NCBI RefSeq assembly: GCF_023159225.1
Contig: NC_063171.1
Location: forward strand, 11,050,826 to 11,114,825
Reading direction: 5' to 3'
Length of the DNA: 64,000 bases
DNA from: Perognathus longimembris pacificus
Lineage: Eukaryota; Chordata; Mammalia; Rodentia; Heteromyidae
Shown here: positions 44,331 through 54,756 of the stretch, one piece after another
Layout of the letters: each line of letters begins with the position of its first letter
Position numbering within the stretch: position 1 is the stretch's first letter
The notes under the pieces: generated by a model
The model's database searches: none
What the model saw: only the letters and a program-made list of their open reading frames with translations
Told to the model about the DNA's origin: nothing
Made by a program: the position numbers and the translations under genes

Positions 44331-46555
44331 AGGAGGTTCAGAGAAGAAAAACTTCAAGCAGTGGGAATTAAAAAAATATTGAATCTTCCTGTCATTCAAA
44401 TGAAATTCCTTAGTGGAGCAATGCGTGTAAGTTGGGTTTCTTAATCTTCCAGCCAAGGATAGAGTATAATTGACTGTATGTTCCACTGGAAACCAGTTGT
44501 AGAGACCTCATGTATATGTAGTTTAAGATTACTCCTTGCTAATGTCACCTCTTTGTTGGTAATGACTGCAGAATCCTAAAATCTGTTTTCAAGAAATCAA
44601 TACAGAAAAATGAAAAGAACAATGTTGAAGTAAAATACATTCCCCTCACCTGGTGCCTGATCAAAATACAGATAGACTTACAATTTGATCAACACCTTAA
44701 ACAGGCTCTGTGGTCACCCAGCTTCCCATATAATAATTCTATTTGAAGTCACGTTGCAGAAACCATTGTATAAATATTTCTTGCTAATTTGTCTATAGAG
44801 ATGGTGCTCATTCCTTACCTAAAGAGAAGCTATGCTGTCTGCCTAAACCTATGTTGTATGAATTAAGAAACAGATAGGTCGATGAATCATAAAAAAAAAA
44901 AAAAAAACAGAATTCAGGTAGGAGAAAACAGATCATATGAGTGCGTGTGTGTGTGTGAGTGTGTGTGTGTGTGTTTTGTGAGAATAAAAAAGACAAAGAC
45001 AAAATCTACTTAATGAAAGTCTAATTATGTTATTATTAGTAAAGCTTTGTCTTGGACATAATAGATTCCTTTGGTACTTCTGTGCTTTTATTTAGAGAAT
45101 TATTAATCAGCAGTTTGCTGTCAGAATTATAACTGTAGTTGTTTTTGTAATTTATGCTACAAAACTTGACCTTCATTCAGTTAACTACTGACCAAGAACT
45201 AAGATTTAAAGGGAGCAAAAACTGCCAAGAAAAATCTAAAACATGAACAGCTTATTTTTGTAGCTTGGTTTATTATAGTCCCTAAATAATTAACACTATT
45301 ATCTTATTTGATTTCTGCAGTTGATTTTGATATTAAATATTGAATAAATATTATGAACTTAACAAACTGAATTTGGCAGAAACATCCACAATTTTAGTTT
45401 TAACTGATACCCAAGTCTGCGGATCTTGCTAAGTCTTTCTTTGTTATTTGGGAAAATAGTTCTAATATTCATCTACTTTATTTCTGGAAGTTTAAATCCA
45501 TAAAATAATGGAAGTTTGAGGTGCATTGCCAATCATTGAGGGATTACTTCACCTGCTCAGTACTTGAATTCTATCTCAGGTTCTACCCTAGTTTTCCTTC
45601 CTGTGGTTTCTTGACAAGAAGAAAGCCTGATCATTTTAACAAGTAGATATTGCATGGACAGTACATGCTTCTTAACAACTCAGGATGTAGGAGGATAAAC
45701 AATATGAAGTTGTCTGCCTCCAGTGAAAGCATTTGAAATAAACAAGCAAAAATAAATTGGCGAATTTCACCTAATCACAAATGCTAAAGAAAGAGAAATA
45801 CAGAGTGATAGGCACAAATAGGTTCTGTTATTGATATGAATACAAATTCATGATTTTAGAAGAACACTGCAAGAAAGATATAAGTCTTTCCTTAGCCAAG
45901 GACTTTTGCCTATCTCCAGGCTATTTCTAGTGCCATGGCAACATTTTTGATCCCAACTATAGCTCATCAGTATCCTGAGGGGCACCAGCTAGCTCTGCCA
46001 TAGCAGGTGACTCTGTAATAAACACTAAGGAGGGCCTTTCTTGGGAGGTTGTATTTGAGCAGAGACAAGAATAATAATAAGAGAGTCAGGTGTAGACCTG
46101 GAGGAAAAACAGAAAGAGTATATGCAAAAACCCCAAGGTGTAAGTGCTAGGTATGTCCAGGAAACTGAAGACCAAGGATCCTGGAGAATGAAAACCAAGA
46201 AGGAAAGTGCTGATCTGATTAGAGGGTGAAGAGGTTGCCAGGGTCCAGACTGTCCAGAGCTGTAAAGCACTACAAAGATTTGGATTGATTGGAATTGCCA
46301 TGGTGAACTGTTGGATGGGAGGGAATGGTAATAATCTGCTTCACATGTTTAAAAAGTCCCATTCAGTGCTGTTTAGAGACCAAATTGAAGATAGATTAAA
46401 AATGAAAGCTGAAAGAACAGTTAGTGAAAAAGGATTCTCAATTCAGATTATATTTCTTATAATCTTGCCTTCTCTACAAAACTTTCTCAATTTATGTAGT
46501 TTCTAGATATAGGTTTTTATCATTTACAGAACATGTGTAACATGGTATTGTTAGG
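44331..46555. other. Intergenic; (GT)n microsatellite at 44941-44974
   Basis: Apart from the GT tract (GTGCGTGTGTGTGTGTGAG...) and an A run at 44889-44906, nothing was assigned over 2.2 kb. Confidence 0.45.
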
Positions 46556-46858
46556 ATGAATAGAATCACACAAGTGGGAAGGCTTTGAAAAACAAGATGT
46601 TTCATACATCTAAAGAATAACTAATGGTGAGACAAAGGACAAAGGATGAATGAATGCAACATCAATATTCCCAAGACAATATGTTGGAAATTAACTTTTA
46701 CAACTTGGGGGAGTGAGATTGGGACTGGGTGGCAGGGAAAGTGGGAAAAAATGAGGGAGGGGTAAAAATGTTTGACAAGAAATGTACTCATTAGCTTACA
46801 TATGTAACTGTAACCCTGTGCATATCACCTGACAATAAAATAAAATTAAAAAAGAATA
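46556..46858 (+). mobile_element. 5'-truncated L1 3' UTR, sense, old
   Basis: CAAGAAATGTACTCATTAGC, TTACATATGTAACTGTAACC and CTGACAATAAAATAAAATT close the element. A degraded G-rich stretch (46706-46765) precedes it, corresponding to the polypurine tract of L1 3' UTRs at 52086 and 54604. Confidence 0.65.
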
Positions 46859-47289
46859 ACAAACCCATTTATCATCACTTTAAACTACCACAAAACACCA
46901 CATCTTATACAATCTTATTCAATCTCCTTCTAGCTACTGCCCACTGATTGATTCTTTTGAAACTGCTATCATGTGCCCATATAATAGAAAATATACTTCA
47001 CAGTATAAAATATTATTATGGAACTACAAAATTGTAAAACATAGTCCCAATTTGAAGAAACATATATAACTATGAAGAAGCTTAGTTATTTGGTGACCCA
47101 TTCTCCAAATAGACACCAACACACCATTCTGGAACATACAAATGTACACACACACACATACACACGCACGCAGGCGGGAACATACGGGCACGTACATATA
47201 GCTCATATATACATATATAAAGAAATATTTTAGCCAGAAGCAAATATTTGTATTAAGAATTCAGATGAATTCAAAATTGGATAAAGGAG
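46859..47289. other. Intergenic; (CA)n tract near 47143-47170
   Basis: Unique-looking AT-rich sequence with a short imperfect CA repeat. Confidence 0.5.
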
Positions 47290-47764
47290 TGCCAGAGCCA
47301 GCCGGCAACGAAAGGGAATCCTGAATGAGGGGGGCGAGGATTAAAGAAAGGGAAAAATACAAGACAAGAGAAAAAAGACAAGAGACAAAGATGGGGTCCA
47401 GGAGGTCTGCAGCTCAAGATTGTAACTCAAGACTGCAGCCATGTTTATTCTTAACTTCCAGCTTATATGTAGTTTGAAAATCAGGAAATAGCATAGGCTT
47501 AAAATTCCAGAACACAAAAAGGCTTGGAGTTAGCAATACCTGATGATAGCTAAGACAGGATGAGGTTGGTTAACATAAGAATGGACTCCAGAGCAATATC
47601 TGATGGTAGCTAAGACAGGATGAGGTTGGTTAACATAAGAATGGACTCTGACAGACATAGTACAGCATTTCTGATTTTCCATTAAGCCATGTCCTTGCAT
47701 GTCCTTGTCCTTGAAAACACAGCCAGAGGTCAGGAAGAATTTAGCTGCCGCTTGGCTCCCAACA
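47290..47764 (-). mobile_element. Solo LTR, IAP-like class II endogenous retrovirus, antisense
   Basis: In its own direction it starts TGTTGGGAGCCAAGC, as IAP-type LTRs do, and ends CTGGCTCTGGCA. The 475-bp element has a polyadenylation signal (TTTATT on the plus strand, 47444-47449) in the expected place between U3 (right) and R-U5 (left). The flanks AGGAG/AGGCG are an imperfect target duplication. A 60-bp tandem duplication lies in U3 (47532-47651). No internal sequence remains. The 82-codon minus-strand frame inside it is not a gene. Confidence 0.75.
47532..47651. repeat. 60-bp tandem duplication in the LTR U3
   Basis: Units at 47532-47591 and 47592-47651 share AGCTAAGACAGGATGAGG and TTGGTTAACATAAGAATGGA, with few mismatches. 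Confidence 0.92.
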
Positions 47765-47871
47765 AGGCGAAAAGACAAAGCTGGGTTCCTGAGTATTAAG
47801 TTATATTTTGTTGTGTACTAATTGCACAGTAGATAACAACTGCATAATAAGATTTCATAAAGTAAGAAGAA

Positions 47872-48000
47872 GCCTGGCACTGATGGCTCACTAATATAAT
47901 CCTAGCTACTCAGGAGGCTAAAACAGGAATATTTTGATTATCAGCACCACAATCTGAGCAAGAAAATTAGGCCCTGAATTCAAGCCCAAAACCCCAGAAC
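47872..48000 (+). mobile_element. Composite SINE, sense, shortened
   Basis: AGCCTGGCACTGATGGCTCA, TAATCCTAGCTACTCAGGAG, then GGCCCTGAATTCAAGCCCAA. The middle is missing relative to 48182-48420. It is followed by a (GA)n tract at 48007-48034. Confidence 0.65.
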
Positions 48001-48007
48001 CAAAGAT

Positions 48008-48041
<34 letters not shown>

Positions 48042-48065
48042 TTTTATGAATGTTTTGCCCTAGAA

Positions 48066-48177
48066 GTTGATAGGTATTTAAGGAGATAGATATGTATAGA
48101 GTTGATAGGTATTTAAGGAGATAGATACGTATACGTATGTATAGCATACGTATCTATCTCCTTAAATACCTATCAAC
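48066..48177. repeat. Direct plus inverted repeat forming a perfect 32-bp palindrome arm pair
   Basis: A unit beginning GTTGATAGGTATTTAAGG is present at 48066-48098, again in direct orientation at 48101-48132, and in perfect inverted orientation at 48146-48177. The last two are separated by 13 bases, so a 32-bp stem can form. The inner ATACGTATG/CATACGTAT permits a second pairing register. It sits between two composite SINEs. Confidence 0.95.
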
Positions 48178-48181
48178 CATA

Positions 48182-48420
48182 TGAAGCCGGGAATCAGTGG
48201 CCCATTTTTGTAGTCCTAGCTAGGAGGCTGAGATCTGATGATTGATGTTCAAGGAAAGAAGAAAATCTATAAGTCTTTTATCTCCAATTAGCCACCAAAG
48301 CCAGAAATAGAGTTGTGCCTCAAGAGGCAGAGTTCTGGCCTTCAGCAGAACAATTCAGGGACAATGCCTAGGCCCTGAATTCAAGCCCAGGAATAGCACC
48401 AACAAAAAGAAAACAGTAAA
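48182..48420 (+). mobile_element. Composite SINE, sense, most complete copy
   Basis: An Alu/B1-like left part (GCCGGGAATCAGTGGCCCAT, GTAGTCCTAGCTAGGAGGC, TTTATCTCCAATTAGCCACC) joins a right part like the Geo monomer of IDL-Geo (AGAGTTGTGCCTCAAGAGGC, GGGACAATGCCTAGGCCCTG, CAAGCCCAGGAATAGC) and an A-rich tail. This shows that the same right-hand module occurs with two different left halves. Confidence 0.75.
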
Positions 48421-51400
48421 ACAAAACACATTATCATCATTCATATACCAACTCATATGCCCAAATTCATTTGAGAAGCAAAAATCTGTCCAGGAGAAAG
48501 AAGTTTAGGACTTGACCTTGTACAACCACTAAACAGTGCTACAGGACCACCCAGAAGCAGACTTATCTATTCTACCAATGGATCAGTCCCAGCTTGCTTT
48601 GTGCAGTGTTTTCTCATTTACTTTCAGGACACCTTGTAAAATCACTGTTATTTCTTAGCTCCCCTCCACCTCCCCCCGCCACCACACATCAAAAGACAGG
48701 GGGGCAGGCTTCAAGGAAACACAGACATTACATAAACTTACTAGTTTTGCACTAGTACAATGTATCCAATGCCTAACTTTGCATGGATTGTCTCTATGGT
48801 CCAGACATGTCTGCTACTTTGATCTACAATAGACAGCCAAAGTGTGTATAGGAAAGCATACAAAAACAAATTAATTCCAAAGCAAAGGAAAAACTCAAAC
48901 AAAGAAAAGTTGTGAACTGGCTTTTGAAACAAACTGTTGTCTATTTCTTCTTTAATGTGCATAGGAGAGGTAACTGTAAGAAGCTCAGGAATAATGGAAA
49001 ATTAATCTATGTTTTCTGTATTTTCATTTCCTGTTAACAGAAATGAGGAACAGTTTTGCAAAGCATTTGCATCCCAATTCAAAAGGTGAGTGGGTATTAG
49101 CACAACCTTCTGATGATGGAGGATCCTCTGCCAATACAAACCGCTTCTCCCAGCTTCCTGTCCAGAGTCTTGTCTATGCACATCATGAGGTGAAGCCAGT
49201 CAGAGGAAATAATTGAAACAGAATTCAAGTAACTGTTCTCTTCACAACTTAAATCCACCAAGCAAAATAATCAACTCATAAGGAAGTGCACCATGAATTT
49301 TCCTGGCTCTGCCACTCTTATCAGGCTGAGAGAAGTTCAATTTTCATAGCCTGCTGCCAGGCTCAGCCACATCCTGAGTCTCCTGTGGGCCTAGGCTCTT
49401 CCATGTTCAATTTGATCACAGGTAAATATTAAAAATGAATTCAAATAAAGTCCTGGGTGACTCATAACCACTTAAATTATGAGGTCTCAGCAAAAGCCTC
49501 TTTAATAATCATTTTTCTCTCCAGTAGAAGTGTTGTTTAACATCACATAAACCTAAATTTGCTCTCAAAACACTCCTTGTGAAGTAGATGCAGAAAATTG
49601 CTTTGGCCTATTCTTCCACTAACCCACAAACTAGTAAACCTTAACTAGCCCTGGTGGAAAGGCCCATTCAAGAGAGGATTTCTGGATTTCTTAGCTCTCA
49701 CAGTTCTTTCTTACGTTTGCGAAAATCTTCAGATTCAGTCTCTACTTGAATATCCCACCATGCACCCCCCTCATTGCAATTTACCAATAAGCTGAGTGGT
49801 ATCTGTTTGCTCTATTCCAATCAGAAATCAAAGGTAGATAAGAAGTACTTTTCTAATGTTGGCTGAACTGAGTCCTTGAGTGTTGAAAGCTTATGGGCTT
49901 GGCTGACAAACTAAGAGCTTACCTCTGTGCATAGAGAGAATAATGCTACAGCCTCTAAGCCAAAGAGATTTATGCTCAGATTAGAGGAGTCTGTTTGGAA
50001 TTATATTGCCTCAGCTTCTAACAGTGGCTAGTCTTCTAGTGTTCTAGGGTTATTGGAGTCAATACTCTCATCTTCAGTAGTAATGAGTGCTGAAGCTCTG
50101 AGGCCTTAAATATCAGGACCTTGAGCCCTTAGAGCTTGACAGCTTGCTGGTATGGTCTTCAGTGACTGGGGCTTGTAGTCCCTTGTCATTGACTCTTCAT
50201 AGCCTTTTGTTCATCCATAGTTCAGTCATCCTTTACCATCTCTGATGCCTCTATTCCCTGTCTTCCATCTCTACTTTCTGGCTGCTACAGATTCTATTGA
50301 TTGTGCTATTTGGGGACCTGATGCTGCAAGACCAGGAGGCAGCATAAGAATGTGTCCCCTGGCTTACTTGAAAAGCAATTGTGCTGAGTCACCTATTTAT
50401 ATAGCCAAGGGAGGACATGCTTACAAAAAGAACATAGTTTTTAGTTCCATCATAAACAGGCCCTGAATTTGGACCAATCAGCGGTCTTGTGTAAGAACTA
50501 ATCATAAATCAGACATTTTATCACTGGGTTATTGCTGTATTGCATAGGAGGTACTGCTCCTTCCATCTGGAGTAAGAATAGCTTCAGGGTTATCTAAAAG
50601 CTTAACTGGATTTCCCTGCCTAGAGGGCTGTTTTCTAAGTCAGGGCATCCAGAGCCATAGTGAGTAAAGCAAGGCCTCCCAAAGAAGGGATCATGTCTCC
50701 AACAGCAATTATAGCTGTGCTCCCCTCTAGCTTCAGGAACATTTCCAGGTAATTACAAAGTACCCAAAGCAGCCAGGCTGTCTTGGGGTCAGAGAAGGGC
50801 TTGCTGGCTGACAGTTTCTTCTCCAGACTGATGGGCATAAGGGAAGGCTCTCTCCTCTGCCATTCTAAGGCCATCAGTGTCTTCTTCACAGCAATTCAGC
50901 TCTATCATAGAATAAAGCACTAGACAGTTTTAATTCTAAAGACTTAAAGAAAGCTCAACATAAAACTCAATTCTCAACAGCACTTAACAGTGTTTAAACC
51001 AAGGCTTAATAGTATTTAAACCTGCCTTAGTGTCCTAGGGAGGATTTTGTCCCTCTGTCTGTATCAGTGAGACTTGAAAGTTTCAGACTTCTCTTTTCCA
51101 AATCCAATAGCTCTGGTAAATTTCTCCACTGAAGAGGAATAAAAGCAGTAACTTGTCTTCATTTTCTTTTCTCCTTTCTTCACTCCAAGATTATATACAG
51201 AAACATTTGATACCCATATGTCTCTGACTTAGCCTTTTAGCAGATGAGGAGGTCAAAGTTTTCTTCTAAAACTCTTCACAGTGCTTCTTGTTTCTGACCC
51301 ATTCAACCCTAGGACTTGAAGAGATGTCTTATAGTACAATTAAAGACTTGAGAGATTAACTATGAAGCTAATTTGCAGATATATGAATACCTGAGGACTG

Positions 51401-51872
51401 ATACCCTCTATTTCTTGCCCAAGTCAGTTAAGAGGTGACATCACTCCAGGAGCATAGGTTCAATCCCAATGAGTTCAATCCCATCTGAGAACAATGTGAG
51501 GGCAGTGAGTCCTGCACATTCTTGTCATTCAGTGACCATTGTTTTCAAGTAATCCATATATAGAATCATATTTTGTTCTCTATCTCAGGATTTGTAGGGT
51601 CACATCTGACTCATTTAGAAAGAGCTCTGGTGTTTTATGTGTTCGTGACTTGTTTTTTTTCTTTCAAGTTTTACAAAGAGCCATTTAGGTTGCTCACGCT
51701 TTCCCTTTCCTCTCAACTCAGTCATATTTGCCTCAATGGTTTAAACCATAGGATTTAAGTTTAAAGCCTCCATACTTTTTAACCAGGTGCTCTCCCAATT
51801 ATGTCATTCTTCCACAGCACTTTCTTTGCTTTAGCTTTTTATATTGAGTTTTAAATTTTTTTGGTCCCTGAC
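48421..51872. other. 3.4 kb of intergenic sequence, nothing assigned
   Basis: No repeat family recognised. The minus-strand frame 50635-50889 (84 codons) reads like ordinary protein (for example KTAWLLWVLCNYLEMF) but I recognise no family and see no exon or pseudogene context. Confidence 0.4.
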
Positions 51873-52230
51873 TTGTATTATTGATGATCTTCTTGTATCC
51901 CCTTCCTGTGGTTGTACCTACACTATCTTTGTATCTTATCTGAGTATATTGGAAACCGTGTATACTGGTATTAGAACTAGGATATTGAAAGGGAATACCA
52001 AAATCGAGAGACACAGGGTAAAAAAGATAAACAACTACAAAAGCAATACTTGCAAAACTGTTTGGTGTAAATGAACTGAACAACTCATGGGGGGGAGGGA
52101 AAGGGGGAGGGGGGAGGATGGCAATGAGGGACAAGGTAACAAACAGTAAAAGAAATGTATCCAATGCCTAACGTATGAAACTGTAACCTATCTGTACATC
52201 AGTTTGATAATAAAAATTTAAAAAAAAACC
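51873..52230 (+). mobile_element. 5'-truncated L1 3' UTR, sense
   Basis: TTGATGATCTTCTTGTATCC, ACTGGTATTAGAACTAGG, CAAAACTGTTTGGTGTAAAT, a G-rich polypurine tract (52086-52130), GACAAGGTAACAAACAGTAA, CTGTACATCAGTTTGATAAT and an A tail, in the same order as in the L1 at 53531-54742. Polypurine tracts are a conserved L1 3' UTR feature. Confidence 0.88.
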
Positions 52231-52254
52231 TCATTCAAGACTGATTTTCTTACT

Positions 52255-52365
52255 TATATGTTCCATGTACCTGGCCCATAGATGTGTACCACAACACCAT
52301 TCTTATTACTTGAGGGGGTGGTCTCATTAACATTTTCCCCATTTTGGGCCTAGAATCATAACTCT
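52255..52365 (-). mobile_element. B1/Alu-like SINE fragment, antisense
   Basis: GTGTACCACAACACCATTC, GGTGGTCTCATTAACATTTT and GGGCCTAGAATCATAACTC resemble the antisense of a 7SL-derived SINE. Old copy. Confidence 0.4.
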
Positions 52366-52405
52366 GTTCTCTTCTTGAAGATGTAACTTTTAAAGATAAA
52401 ATTTA

Positions 52406-52635
52406 GGGGCTGGGGATATGGCCTAGTGGTAAGAGTGCTTGTCTTGTATACACTAGGCGTGGGTTCAATTCCCCAGTACCACATATACAGAACAAACGGC
52501 CAGAAGTGGTGCTGTGGCTCAAGTGGCAGAGTGCTAGCCTTGAGCAAAAAGAAGCCAGGGACAGTGCTCAGGCCCTGAGTTCAAGGCTGAGGACTGGCCA
52601 AAAAAAATAAATAAATAAACAAAATAAAAATAAAA
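52406..52635 (+). mobile_element. IDL-Geo-type dimeric SINE
   Basis: GGGGCTGGGGATATGGCC to GAGGACTGGCC, with B-box GGGTTCAATTCCCC and an A-rich tail with AAAT units. A perfect 14-bp target duplication AAAGATAAAATTTA lies at 52392-52405 and 52636-52649. Confidence 0.93.
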
Positions 52636-52649
52636 AAAGATAAAATTTA

Positions 52650-53516
52650 AACCAGAACAATATACTTCTAGCTATGAAGACATTGTTCCTTCAAGTCCTT
52701 CTACTTACCTTCATCTCCACCCTGCTTGGATGAGCCTCTCATTCATTCAGCCAAGAGGAATGAGAGATTCTTGGGCCATAAAGATTATTTTCTTCCACAG
52801 GTATACACGTCTAGAAGACTTTTGAAGTTTATACTTGTAGAAGAAAAAGGCATCACAAGATATGATGGGATCAAAAGAAAGAGATAAGTTGAGCTGAGTT
52901 TGAGCAAACCAAGAAAAGCCTTTCAGAACGGATGGTCAAAGGCTACAGACTGAGGAAAACTCATCTATGTACTTACCCAGTGAACACAAAGGTTAAAGGG
53001 AAACAATGCTTCAAATAGTGGTTATTCTTCCCCTCATCATTCCAGCACTAACCAAGATCCAGGTGGTGCACTACAAGTCTGTTCTCTACTAAGTCTCTGT
53101 TCATGGACAATACTGAATCTACTCCTTCATAAAATTCTTCCTTTAAATAGGAAAGCATGGCATCTTGTCATGTGTTCTCCTTTCCTGGGAGCATCCTAAT
53201 TCACCACTTTACCCTGGTGGAAAGGAAAGCACTCAAACAGCAACAATTCATAGGAAATGTTATCGACTAATAAACATACACCATCACCATCTCTTCAAGG
53301 TGTTAATTACACCAGCACAAGCAGTGGTAAGTAAAGTTTAAATATAATAAATAAGGTTCTTTATTTCCCCAGAAACACACATATATGATAGCTATATTAA
53401 TATTTTTATGGAAACCTCATCATGGAAAACCCTATCCCTGGTTTTGAAGTCAAAGTTTGGCATAGCAATTCGCAACAATGACTCAATATCAATACTACCA
53501 GAAGAATTCTTTACAT
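52650..53516. other. Intergenic, nothing assigned
   Basis: No element recognised. Confidence 0.45.
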
Positions 53517-53530
53517 AAGAAAGGAAGGCA

Positions 53531-54179
53531 CATATCTAAAATATATGCAGAACTAAAAAAATTACTTTCCTCCAAAACAAAACCGCAAAGAACTAATAGC
53601 CCACTCATCAAGTGGGCTAAAGACCTACAAAGAGACTTCTCTGATGAGGAAATGAGAATGGCCAAGAGACATATGAAAAAGTGCTCTACATCACTGGCCA
53701 TGAAGGAAATGCAAATCAAAACAACATTGAGATTCCATCTCACCCCAGTAAGAATGTCATATATCAAGAAAACTAACAATAACAGTTGTTGGAGGGGATG
53801 TGGCCAAAAGGGAACCCTACTTCATTGTTCGTGGGAATGTAAACTGGTTCAGCCACTCTGGAAAGCAGTATGGAGATTCCTCAGAAGGCTAAATGTAGAA
53901 CTCCCCTATGACCCAGCAACCCCACTTTTGGGTATTTATCCAAAAAACTACAAACAAAATCAAAGTAAAGCCACCAGCACAACAATGTTCATTGCAGCCC
54001 AATTTGTCATAGCGAGAATCTGGAACCAACCCAGATGCCCCTCCGTAGATGAATGGATCAGGAAAATGTGGTACATATACACAATGGAATTTTATGCCTC
54101 TATCAGAAAGAATGACATTGCCCCATTTGTAAGGAAATGGAAGGACTTGGAAAAAATTATACTAAGTGAAGTGAGCTAG
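53531..54179 (+). pseudogene. L1 ORF2 C-terminal fragment, still open
   Basis: About 215 codons read without interruption: [36 protein letters not shown], the Cys/His motif [13 protein letters not shown] (CX3CX7HX4C), the block [35 protein letters not shown], and the end [12 protein letters not shown]. Some 17 flanking codons at the left of the longer frame (from 53478) are host DNA, including the target duplication. There is no promoter or start of its own, so it is a dead fragment. Confidence 0.9.
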
Positions 54180-54742
54180 ACCCAAAGAAACATGGACTCT
54201 ATGGTCTCCCTTATTGGGACTAATTAGCACAGGTTTAGGCAAGTCACAACAGAGGATCACAAGAGCCCAATAGCTATACCCTAATGATCCCATAAGATGA
54301 TGCTAAGTGAAATGAACTCCATTTTATGAAAATGATTGTTATATCAGAGTTGTAACTACTTTCAACATCCCATGTGTATCTGTAGTTTCTACTATTGATG
54401 ATGTTCGTGTATCACCTTCTTGTGATTGTATCTACACTATCTCTGTAATCTTATCTGAGTGTATGGGAAACAGTGTGTACTGGTATTAGAATTAGGAAAT
54501 TCAAAGGGAATACCAAAATTGAGAGACAAAGGGTAAAATAAGAGAAACAACAACAAAAGCAATACTTGCAAAACTGTTTGGTGTAAGTGAACTGAACACC
54601 TCAGGGGGGGACAGGGGGAGGAGGGAGGGGGGTATGAGGGACAAGGTAACAAAGAGTACAAGAAATGTATCCAATGCCTAACGTGTGAAACTGTAACCTC
54701 TCTGTACATCAGTTTTATAATAAAAACTTTAAAAAAAAAAGA
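53531..54742 (+). mobile_element. 5'-truncated LINE-1 with ORF2 tail and 3' UTR
   Basis: 1.2 kb long, with a perfect 14-bp target duplication AAGAAAGGAAGGCA at 53517-53530 and 54743-54756. It carries the ORF2 C-terminal part, a 3' UTR with a G-rich polypurine tract (54604-54640), the block CAAGAAATGTATCCAATGCC and an A tail. Its 3' end belongs to the same lineage as 51873-52230 and L1-C, and differs from L1-A and L1-B. Confidence 0.95.
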
Positions 54743-54756
54743 AAGAAAGGAAGGCA

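Noticed and set aside
1220..47764. A complete provirus between any two of the LTRs
   Set aside because: The four LTRs belong to different families or orientations, each has its own short duplication, and no gag, pro, pol or env sequence lies between them.
47530..47778. 82-codon minus-strand frame with an internal repeat (VRVHSYVNQPHPVLATIRYC)
   Set aside because: The repeat is the 60-bp U3 duplication of a solo LTR read in frame.
53478..53530. N-terminal extension of the plus-strand L1 ORF2 fragment
   Set aside because: It is host flank fused by chance to the truncated L1; the target duplication at 53517-53530 marks the true L1 boundary.
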